A stretch of DNA of 39,432 nucleotides from Azoarcus sp. (GTDB lineage Bacteria; Pseudomonadota; Gammaproteobacteria; Burkholderiales; Rhodocyclaceae): positions 1 to 39,432 of the forward strand of contig JAITQD010000120.1 in assembly GCA_031289095.1 (NCBI GenBank), in the 5' to 3' direction. How positions within the stretch are numbered: position 1 is the stretch's first letter; each line of letters starts with the position of its first letter. A model generated the notes under the pieces. The model did not search any database. It saw nothing but the letters and a program-made list of their open reading frames with translations, and was not told the origin of the DNA. The position numbers and the translations under genes are program-made. Below are positions 33,631 to 39,432 of this stretch, piece after piece.

Positions 33631-33912
33631 TTATTCCGCTTCTTCCCGATCCGCCGTATCCCGGCGCGGAACCGTTTCCGGGTCGGCGATGATGGGGCGA
33701 TAGATTTCTACCCGGTCGCCCGGTTTCAAGGGGGTGTCGAGTTTTGCGAGTTTGCCGAAGATGCCGACTTTCTGGGTTTGCAGGTCGATATGGGGGAACT
33801 GCCGGAGAATGCCGGAATGTTCGATGGCTTCCCTGACCGTGACGGTTTCCGGGACTTCGAGGGTGAGCCAGATTTGCTGGTCGGGTTCGGAATAGGCGAC
33901 GCCGATTTGCAT
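33631..33912 (-). CDS. rnfH: RnfH, ubiquitin-like Rnf-associated protein
   Basis: A protein of 93 residues of the RnfH (UPF0125) beta-grasp family: MQIGVAYSEPDQQIWLTLEVPETVTVREAIEHSG, and later VGIFGKLAKLDTPLKPGDRVEIYRPI. It is the last gene of the rnf operon, 13 bases after rnfE. The precise function is unknown; in nif-linked rnf operons it is regularly the terminal gene. Confidence 0.95.
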   Translation of the reverse strand: MQIGVAYSEPDQQIWLTLEVPETVTVREAIEHSGILRQFPHIDLQTQKVGIFGKLAKLDTPLKPGDRVEIYRPIIADPETVPRRDTADREEAE

Positions 33913-33925
33913 GATGAACGCTCCG

Positions 33926-34609
33926 TTACGCTTCCACTGGCGCGGTGTCTATCGCCGCAGCGGTTTTTCTGCGGGCTTCCAGACGGGCATCCAGAAGCCG
34001 TTTGCCCGCCAGCAAAAAACCCAGAACGGCAAACGCGCCGGGAGGCAGAATCATGAGCAGCGCGCCGCCATGGTCGTGCAGGCGGATTTCCAGAAAGGCG
34101 AAGTTCGCGCCCAGTAATTGAGAGGCTTGCGCGAACAAGGTGCCGCTCCCCAGGCATTCCCGGATCAGGCCGATCACGGTGAGCGCAAAGGTAAAGCCAA
34201 TGCCCATGGCAAGGCCATCCACCAGGGAAGGCCAGACGCCATTTTTGGAGGCAAAGGCTTCCGCCCGCCCCAGAATGGCGCAATTGACCACGATCAGGGC
34301 AATAAAGAGGCCCAATACCTTGTAGAGATCGTGCAGCCAGGCGTTCAGTGCCATGTCAACGATTGTCACCAGGCTGGCGATCAGGACGATGAAGACGGGA
34401 ATCCGCACCTCTTGGCTGACCACGCCGCGAATCAGGGCCACCAGCACATTGGAGACTACCAGCACCGCCGTAGTGGCCAAGCCCATGCCCAGGCCATTCG
34501 TGCCGCTGGTCGTGACCGCCATGGACGGGCAAAGCGCCAGCATCTGCGCGAACACGACGTTGTTGTTCCAGAGACCGTCTTTGACGAGGGTTCTGAAAGG
34601 CGTGCTCAT
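33926..34609 (-). CDS. rnfE: RnfE, membrane subunit of the Rnf complex
   Basis: A protein of 227 residues with six predicted membrane helices. The N-terminal LWNNNVVFAQMLALCPSMAVTTSGTNGLGMG and the central VVNCAILGRAEAFA are the conserved RnfE Cys-containing helices that face the half-channel shared with RnfA. ATGA overlap with rnfG. The C-terminal tail (about residues 205-227) is charged and cytoplasmic. Confidence 0.95.
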   Translation of the reverse strand: MSTPFRTLVKDGLWNNNVVFAQMLALCPSMAVTTSGTNGLGMGLATTAVLVVSNVLVALIRGVVSQEVRIPVFIVLIASLVTIVDMALNAWLHDLYKVLGLFIALIVVNCAILGRAEAFASKNGVWPSLVDGLAMGIGFTFALTVIGLIRECLGSGTLFAQASQLLGANFAFLEIRLHDHGGALLMILPPGAFAVLGFLLAGKRLLDARLEARRKTAAAIDTAPVEA

Positions 34610-35250
34610 TTTGCGCCCTCCACTTTCAATGCTATTGGCGTTTCGGCGGCCTCGCCCAGAATGGCCGCCTGGTGGCGGGCAAAGGTTTCCAGCCCGTCCT
34701 TGACGGTTTTCACCACGGCGCGCGGCGTAATCGTGGCGCCGGCGAACTGGTCGAAGTCGCCGCCATCTTTTTGCACCGCCCAGTGGGCGGTTTCCAGCGC
34801 CTTGCCCGCGAAACGTTCGATCCAACCGCTTTTGGCGGTTTCGATCTTGTCGCCCAATCCCGGTGTTTCCGTGTGTTTCAGCACCCGCACGCCAAGAATC
34901 CGGCCTGCGCGGTCGATCGCCATGAGGAGGATGATTTCGCCGCCATAGCCCTTGCCAGCCACCTTGAACACCGCGCCCCGGGTGGCGCCGTCCTGTCGCG
35001 CCCGATAAACCTGCAAGGGCGTCGCCGCGCCCACGTCGATCAGGGCGTTGTCGGCCAGCAGGTCATTATTGGCAAAGCCTTCGGGCAGCACCTGCGTGAG
35101 CGAATCGCGCAAATCCCGGTTTTCGGCTTCATGGATGGCGTCCCGCGTGGCGTTGGCGGCCCAGGCCAGCGAGGCGGAAGCCAGAAGCGCCATCGCGCCC
35201 AGCAGCACGGGTTGATACAGGGGATGCGCCTTGAGCGTGCCGAAATCCAT
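34606..35250 (-). CDS. rnfG: RnfG, FMN-binding subunit of the Rnf complex
   Basis: A protein of 214 residues with one N-terminal membrane anchor (about 13-32) and a periplasmic FMN domain. The covalent FMN attachment motif reads FDQFAGATITPRAV: the usual S-G-A-T appears as A-G-A-T, with the acceptor Thr kept. GLGDKIETAKSGWIERFAGK is another RnfG block. It lies one base after rnfD and overlaps rnfE by four bases. Confidence 0.94.
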   Translation of the reverse strand: MDFGTLKAHPLYQPVLLGAMALLASASLAWAANATRDAIHEAENRDLRDSLTQVLPEGFANNDLLADNALIDVGAATPLQVYRARQDGATRGAVFKVAGKGYGGEIILLMAIDRAGRILGVRVLKHTETPGLGDKIETAKSGWIERFAGKALETAHWAVQKDGGDFDQFAGATITPRAVVKTVKDGLETFARHQAAILGEAAETPIALKVEGAK

Positions 35251-35251
35251 G

Positions 35252-36367
35252 TCAAGCGCCCTTTTTCGCCCGGTCTGCCCCGGACAGCGGACTGACCGGT
35301 TTCCCTGACCGGGTGCGTCCCAGAATGCGCGGCCTGATATAGCGGTCGATGAGGGGCGTCAGGGCATTCATGAACAGGATGGCGAAAGCCACACCTTCGG
35401 GATAGCCGCCCAGAGTGCGAATCACCCAGGTCATCAGGCCCACGCCGAGGCCGAAGACAAGCTGCCCCATTCCCGTGGTTGGAGAGGTGACGTAATCGGT
35501 GGCGATGAAAAACGCGCCCAGCATCACCGCGCCGGAAAGGAGATGGCTTTCGACGCCCAGATATTTTTCTGGCGCGAGGGCATGGGCGAGCAGGGCGGGC
35601 AGGAGCACGCCCGCCAGCACGCCCACGGGCGCTTGCCAGCGGATGACACGGGTTGCCAGCAGAAACAGTCCGCCTAACAGGAGCAACAGGGCGGAGGATT
35701 CACCAAGGCTGCCGGCACGCACGCCCAGCCACGAAATTTGGGGCGCGTGCGCGGCGGCCAGCGCCTGCGCCAGATCCACGCCGCGCGAAAGCTCCGTTTT
35801 GGCATAACCGAGCAATGATGCGCTCGTCATGGCGTCCGGCAGGGGCGTTTGCCCCAGGGTGATGTGCAGCCCATCGACGACTCCCGGTATGAGCGTAGAT
35901 GCCAGCGGCATTGGCATGACCCAGGTAGTGAGTTGCAGGGGGAAGGAAATCAGCAGGGCTACCCGCGCCACCATCGCCGGGTTGAAGACGTTTTGTCCCA
36001 GTCCGCCAAATACCTGCTTGCCGATGACGATGGCGATAAATGCGCCCAACATGCCGATCCACCAGGGCGACCAGGGCGGCAGGGTCATTGCCAGCAGCCA
36101 GCCTGTGAGGAGCGCGGAACCGTCGAAAAGCGTCCGTTCCGCCTGTTTTTTCCCCATCAGGCGCAGACTCAAGAACTCGAAGACCAGCACGGACAACAAG
36201 GTGATGGCCCACAGGAAAAAGGCGGGCCAGCCATAGAGCCAGAAGCCGAACAGGGTTGCGGGCACGAGCGCCAGTTGCACGAACAGCATGGCTCGCCCGA
36301 TCTTGCCGCCGCCGTGGGCGTGCGGTGCGGCGAATGGCCGTTCGGCGTGGTAGGCGATGCCATTCAT
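35252..36367 (-). CDS. rnfD: RnfD, FMN-binding membrane subunit of the Rnf complex
   Basis: A protein of 371 residues with about nine to ten membrane helices. The FMN-attachment region is PDAMTSASLLGYAK, close to the family T-S-A-T pattern, and GKQVFGGLGQNVFNPAMVARVALLISFP and FIATDYVTSPTTGMGQLVFG are hallmark RnfD/NqrB segments. The start overlaps the rnfC stop (ATGA). Confidence 0.96.
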   Translation of the reverse strand: MNGIAYHAERPFAAPHAHGGGKIGRAMLFVQLALVPATLFGFWLYGWPAFFLWAITLLSVLVFEFLSLRLMGKKQAERTLFDGSALLTGWLLAMTLPPWSPWWIGMLGAFIAIVIGKQVFGGLGQNVFNPAMVARVALLISFPLQLTTWVMPMPLASTLIPGVVDGLHITLGQTPLPDAMTSASLLGYAKTELSRGVDLAQALAAAHAPQISWLGVRAGSLGESSALLLLLGGLFLLATRVIRWQAPVGVLAGVLLPALLAHALAPEKYLGVESHLLSGAVMLGAFFIATDYVTSPTTGMGQLVFGLGVGLMTWVIRTLGGYPEGVAFAILFMNALTPLIDRYIRPRILGRTRSGKPVSPLSGADRAKKGA

Positions 36368-37893
36368 GTGGACGCGCTTCCAGCGGCGGGTTCAGTCCCG
36401 GATTGTTCCACCGTGCCTGCCGTCTCGCGGGCGGCTTTGGCAGCGGCGGCCCGCTCGGCCTTGCGACGGGCGGCGAGTTCGGCTTTTTCGCGGGCTTCCT
36501 GCGCCAGGCGAGTGCTTCTGGCCTGAGCCAGTTTCTTGACAGCTTCGGCGCGCAGTTTGGCGCGGTCTTCCGCCGCCAGCGCCCCCTTGGCGTGTGAAAA
36601 ATACTGCACCAGCGGAATGTGCGCTGGACACACATAGGCGCAACAACCGCAGGCGATGCAATCCTTGAGTCCGATTCTGACCGCGCCTTTCAGGTCGCCG
36701 GCCTCGACGTGGCGCGCCATCTCAAGCGGCAGGAGGCCAATCGGACAGGCGCGCACACAACTGGCGCAGCGGATGCAGGCTTCCTGCGCTCGATCGTTTG
36801 TCTCAGCGGCGGAGAACGCCAGAATGCCGCTTGTCCCCTTGATGACGGGAACGCGGGCGTGGGGAAGCGACAGACCCATCATTGGCCCGCCCATGATGAG
36901 GCGGGCAGGGGGTTCCTTGAGGCCGCCCGCGAAGGCGATCACGTCCTCGACCAACGCGCCCACCGGCGCGAGAAGGTTCCCGGGCCTCCCGACCGCGCCG
37001 CCATTGATCGTCAGGAGCCGCGAGACCAGCGGTCTGCCCAGACGGATGGCGTCCGAGACGGCTTTGGCCGTACCCACGTTATGCACCGCCACGCCGACAT
37101 CGGCAGGCAGCCGTCCGGCGGGTGTTTCCTGTCCGGTCAACACCAGAATCAACTGTTTTTCCGACCCCATCGGGTAGCGGGCGGGGAGGGGGCGGACGCT
37201 CACCTCCCCGTAGGGTGCGGCGGCAAGCCGCATGGCAGCGATGGCTTCGGGCTTGTTGTCCTCGATGCCTACCAGCGCCGCCTGCGCGCCGGTGGCGTGC
37301 AGCATCAGACGAATCCCGTCGACAATGACGTCGGCCTTGTCGCGCATGAGCCGGTCGTCACAGGAAAGGTAAGGCTCGCACTCGCCGCCGTTCATGATGA
37401 GCGTCCTGATTCCGGCCTTGCGCGACGAAGAAAGTTTCAGCGCCGAGGGAAACGTCGCGCCGCCCATGCCCACTACCCCGGCGGCGGCCACCCGGCGGCT
37501 GATCTCGTCCGGTTCCAGGTCGAAGGGCGCATCGCACCCTTCCAGATCGTCGGCCCAGGCGTCCAACCCATCGCTCTCCAGCGTGACCGCCAGCACCGGC
37601 AAGCCGGAAGGATGCGGCGCGGGAATTTCGCCAATGGCGACAACGAGGCCGGACGCCGGCGCGTGCAGAGCAGCGGAAACCGGCCCCTGAGGATTCGCCA
37701 GCCGGTCGCCCTTTTTCACCTTTTGCCCGACCAGCACCGTCGGCAAGGCGGGCGCGCCCAGATGCTGCGCCAGTGAAATGTAAAGGCGCTCCGGCGTCGG
37801 CATGACGCGCGTAACCGCGTCCGCCGCCGGACGTTTATGGTCTTCCGGGTGAATGCCCCAGGAGAGACCAAAGAATTTTTCCATCAGACCCAT
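36364..37893 (-). CDS. rnfC: RnfC, NADH-binding peripheral subunit of the Rnf complex
   Basis: A protein of 509 residues. The nucleotide/FMN-binding core contains GVVGMGGATFPSALKL and LIMNGGECEPYLSCDDRLM. Two [4Fe-4S] sites follow (CIRCASCVRACP and CIACGCCAYVCP, about residues 375-425). The last 85 residues are an Ala/Lys/Arg/Glu-rich helix, common in proteobacterial RnfC and of variable length. It takes electrons from NADH. It lies 18 bases after rnfB and overlaps rnfD by four bases. Confidence 0.96.
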   Translation of the reverse strand: MGLMEKFFGLSWGIHPEDHKRPAADAVTRVMPTPERLYISLAQHLGAPALPTVLVGQKVKKGDRLANPQGPVSAALHAPASGLVVAIGEIPAPHPSGLPVLAVTLESDGLDAWADDLEGCDAPFDLEPDEISRRVAAAGVVGMGGATFPSALKLSSSRKAGIRTLIMNGGECEPYLSCDDRLMRDKADVIVDGIRLMLHATGAQAALVGIEDNKPEAIAAMRLAAAPYGEVSVRPLPARYPMGSEKQLILVLTGQETPAGRLPADVGVAVHNVGTAKAVSDAIRLGRPLVSRLLTINGGAVGRPGNLLAPVGALVEDVIAFAGGLKEPPARLIMGGPMMGLSLPHARVPVIKGTSGILAFSAAETNDRAQEACIRCASCVRACPIGLLPLEMARHVEAGDLKGAVRIGLKDCIACGCCAYVCPAHIPLVQYFSHAKGALAAEDRAKLRAEAVKKLAQARSTRLAQEAREKAELAARRKAERAAAAKAARETAGTVEQSGTEPAAGSAST

Positions 37894-37911
37894 GTCGTTT
37901 TCCTGAGCGAA

Positions 37912-38439
37912 TTAGGCGGGCAGCGGTCTTGGCATCACCCAGTGCGGCAGGGTGACGGGCGTCGGCACGATCTGGATAGCCTCAGTCGGGCAATGACTGG
38001 CGCATGCTTCGCAGCCGGTGCAGGCTTCCTTCAGAACGTTGTGAATCTGCTTCGATGCGCCGACGATGGCGTCCGTCGGGCAGGTCTTGAGGCAGCGGCA
38101 GCAGCCAATGCACAAATCCTCGGCAACCCGCGCCAGTTTCGGCCCCGCATCGGCCACACTGGAAAGATCGAGGCTGACGCCCATTTTTTCCGCCAACGCC
38201 TGCGCAACCGCCTTGCCGCCGGGCGGACAACAGGCGGGCGAACTGCGGCCCTCGGCAATGGCGGTCGCCGCGCCCGAGCAGCCGGGAAAACCGCACTGAC
38301 CGCAGTTGGTGCCGGGCAGGAGCGCTTCCAGTGCCGCGATGCCAGAATCGGCTTCCACGGCCAGCAGCTTTCCGGCGATGCCCAGCATCAGGCCCAGGGT
38401 CAGACCCAGAATCGTCAGGCTCAGAAGGGCGGCAATCAT
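37912..38439 (-). CDS. rnfB: RnfB, ferredoxin-like iron-sulfur subunit of the Rnf complex
   Basis: A protein of 175 residues. An N-terminal membrane helix (about 3-25) is followed by the Fe-S site C-G-Q-C-G-F-P-G-C plus the distal C (PACCPPGG), then two [4Fe-4S] motifs (CIGCCRCLKTCP and CTGCEACASHCP). It is thought to pass electrons to ferredoxin. AGGAG precedes the ATG at 38439. It lies 11 bases after rnfA. Confidence 0.95.
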   Translation of the reverse strand: MIAALLSLTILGLTLGLMLGIAGKLLAVEADSGIAALEALLPGTNCGQCGFPGCSGAATAIAEGRSSPACCPPGGKAVAQALAEKMGVSLDLSSVADAGPKLARVAEDLCIGCCRCLKTCPTDAIVGASKQIHNVLKEACTGCEACASHCPTEAIQIVPTPVTLPHWVMPRPLPA

Positions 38440-38450
38440 CCTTGGCGCTC

Positions 38451-39029
38451 CTAGACGCTCAGGCCCGAAAAGCCCATGAACGCCAGCGCCAGAAGGCTGA
38501 TCGTGATAAAGGCGATCGGCGCGCCGGAAAAGGCGGTGGGCACACGGGCAAGCGCGATACGTTCCCGCAGACCGGCGAAAATCATCAGCACCAGCGTAAA
38601 ACCAACGGCGGAACCGAAAGCACAGGCGATGCTCCAGAACAAGCCGTAACCCTGTTGCACGTTCAGGAGCGAAATACCCAGCACGGCGCAATTGGTGGTA
38701 ATGAGCGGCAGATAAATACCCAGCGATTGATAAAGGCCGGGGCTGGCCTTTCGGATAAACATTTCGGTAAATTGCACCACCGAGGCGATGACCAGAATAA
38801 AAGTGAGAATCCGCAAATATTCAAGCCCCAGGGGAACAAGAAGCCAGTGTTCCAGCATCCAGCTTGCGGCGGCAGCGAGCGTCAGCACAAAAGTGGTCGC
38901 CATGCCCATGCCCACGGCGCTGTCCAGGCTTTTGGAAACGCCCATGACGGGGCACAGGCCCAAAAACTTGATGAGCACCACGTTATTGACCAGCGCCGTG
39001 GAAATCAGGAGAAGCAAGAGTTCGCTCAT
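38451..39029 (-). CDS. rnfA: RnfA, membrane subunit of the Rnf complex
   Basis: A protein of 192 residues with six membrane helices. The conserved N-terminal [36 protein letters not shown] and [17 protein letters not shown] carry the half-channel Cys residues shared with RnfE. The start at 39029 (MSELLLLL) was chosen; an ATG three codons earlier is possible. It is the first gene of rnfABCDGEH, behind a sigma-54 promoter, so the complex is expressed with nitrogenase to supply low-potential electrons. Confidence 0.96.
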   Translation of the reverse strand: MSELLLLLISTALVNNVVLIKFLGLCPVMGVSKSLDSAVGMGMATTFVLTLAAAASWMLEHWLLVPLGLEYLRILTFILVIASVVQFTEMFIRKASPGLYQSLGIYLPLITTNCAVLGISLLNVQQGYGLFWSIACAFGSAVGFTLVLMIFAGLRERIALARVPTAFSGAPIAFITISLLALAFMGFSGLSV

Positions 39030-39092
39030 GGGGTGCACATCGTTGGCGGATCGGGTGGCGGCGCGTTGTCGGGATAGCGGATAGCCTCCTCC

Positions 39093-39108
39093 TGCAATAC
39101 CTGTGCCA
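39093..39108 (-). promoter_or_regulatory. Sigma-54 promoter of the rnf operon
   Basis: On the minus strand TGGCACAGGTATTGCA, a perfect -24/-12 match, 63 bases before the rnfA start. Confidence 0.9.
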
Positions 39109-39194
39109 ACCCCTTGCCGGCGCGTGTAAAAGCCCTTGTTTGGCGCATTTCGCGGCCAATGGACACCAATATGGTGTGCGGCATCGGCAGAAGA

Positions 39195-39210
39195 TGTCGC
39201 AAGTCCGACA
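39195..39210. promoter_or_regulatory. NifA-type activator site of the rnf operon
   Basis: TGTCGCAAGTCCGACA fits TGT-N10-ACA. It lies 86 bases beyond the rnfA -24 element, and is very similar to the nifB-nifH site (TGTCGGGAAGTCGACA). A palindrome ACACCA-ATA-TGGTGT (39163-39177) lies between it and the promoter and may be another regulator site. Confidence 0.75.
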
Positions 39211-39286
39211 AGGTTTTTTGTGGAATAACCGCCAAAACCCCCGGTATGGCGTGTGAAAACGGGCGTGAACGTTTGCGGTGCTCCGG

Positions 39287-39302
39287 TGGCACAAAACGTG
39301 CT
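39287..39302 (+). promoter_or_regulatory. Possible divergent sigma-54 promoter pointing out of the window
   Basis: TGGCACAAAACGTGCT: perfect -24 half and GTGC in the -12 half, the same variation as in the nifH promoter. It is 76 bases from the activator site at 39195-39210, which could serve both directions. A target gene would lie mainly beyond position 39432. Confidence 0.5.
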
Positions 39303-39313
39303 GTAACCCCGTA

Positions 39314-39432
39314 ATGGCTGCCAAAGATTCCTCCCCTTCGCGCAACACGGCCAGGGCTTCCGCCTGCCGGTCGCCGGAAAGCCTGCGATGTGCGCTCGTT
39401 GAGTCGGTCGTGGAGGAAGCGCCCATTGCCCT
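39314..39432 (+). other. Right-end sequence without a recognised gene
   Basis: A plus-strand frame from ATG 39314 stays open to the window end ([18 protein letters not shown]...), and several minus-strand frames in 39030-39432 are also open, but none looks like a known nif or other protein. The ATG would lie at about the transcription start of the sigma-54 site above, so it is a poor start. Apart from the rnf control elements I see nothing firm here. Confidence 0.25.

Noticed and set aside
39026-39426. Minus-strand frames at the right edge as a gene upstream of rnfA
   Set aside because: They overlap the sigma-54 promoter and activator site of rnf, and their products show no recognisable domain.

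Overview
This window is a nitrogen-fixation (nif) and Rnf electron-transport region from a Gram-negative, GC-rich bacterium. The order nifB-ferredoxin-nifO-ferredoxin-nifQ divergent from nifHDKT, then nafY, nifENX, DUF683 and fdxB, with rnfABCDGEH alongside, plus draT/draG switch-off genes, resembles diazotrophic Betaproteobacteria (Azoarcus/Dechloromonas-like Rhodocyclales) and Pseudomonas stutzeri. I infer a betaproteobacterium, most likely Rhodocyclales-like; no rRNA or other taxonomic marker is present to prove it.

Layout. Positions 1-3600: short tandem repeats, then a large autotransporter adhesin with two terminators. 3790-6235: metF and an MFS transporter, probably one operon. 6266-6669: a decayed toxin-antitoxin (TA) locus that keeps the antitoxin and 20 codons of the toxin. 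6741-8551: a sigma-54 promoter, a SIR2-like protein and draT. 8693-12808 (minus strand): nifB, 2[4Fe-4S] ferredoxin, nifO, [2Fe-2S] ferredoxin, nifQ and draG as one operon. 12809-13137: the divergent nifB/nifH control region, with two sigma-54 promoters, a NifA-type upstream activator sequence (UAS) and an IHF site. 13138-17737: nifH, nifD, nifK, nifT and a ferredoxin. 17761-21866: a tacAT-type TA pair and an AT-rich, apparently foreign PHP-ATPase gene that may be an anti-phage gene. 22009-27271: vapBC, the nafY operon, a frameshifted higBA, a second vapBC and phd-vapC. 27377-32883: nifE, a third vapBC, then nifN-nifX-rseC-like-DUF683-fdxB. 32969-33548: dinJ-yafQ. 33631-39029 (minus strand): rnfA-B-C-D-G-E-H. 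39030-39432: the rnf control region.

How it works together. NifHDK form the nitrogenase. NifB, NifEN, NifX, NafY, NifQ and NifO serve FeMo-cofactor synthesis and delivery. Rnf and the ferredoxins bring low-potential electrons. DraT and DraG reversibly ADP-ribosylate NifH on the Arg that is present here. Seven sites match the sigma-54 -24/-12 consensus with correct spacing (SIR2/draT, nifB, nifH, nafY, nifE, nifN, rnfA), and an eighth, weaker one points off the right end. Five TGT-N10-ACA sites lie at the expected distance from all of these except SIR2/draT.

The most unusual traits are: eight TA modules (one reduced to its antitoxin, one frameshifted) placed in the gaps between nif transcription units; a SIR2-like gene in front of draT under its own sigma-54 promoter while draG sits in the nifB operon; near-identical promoter modules in front of nafY and nifN; an rseC-like gene inside the nifX operon; and the PHP-ATPase island.
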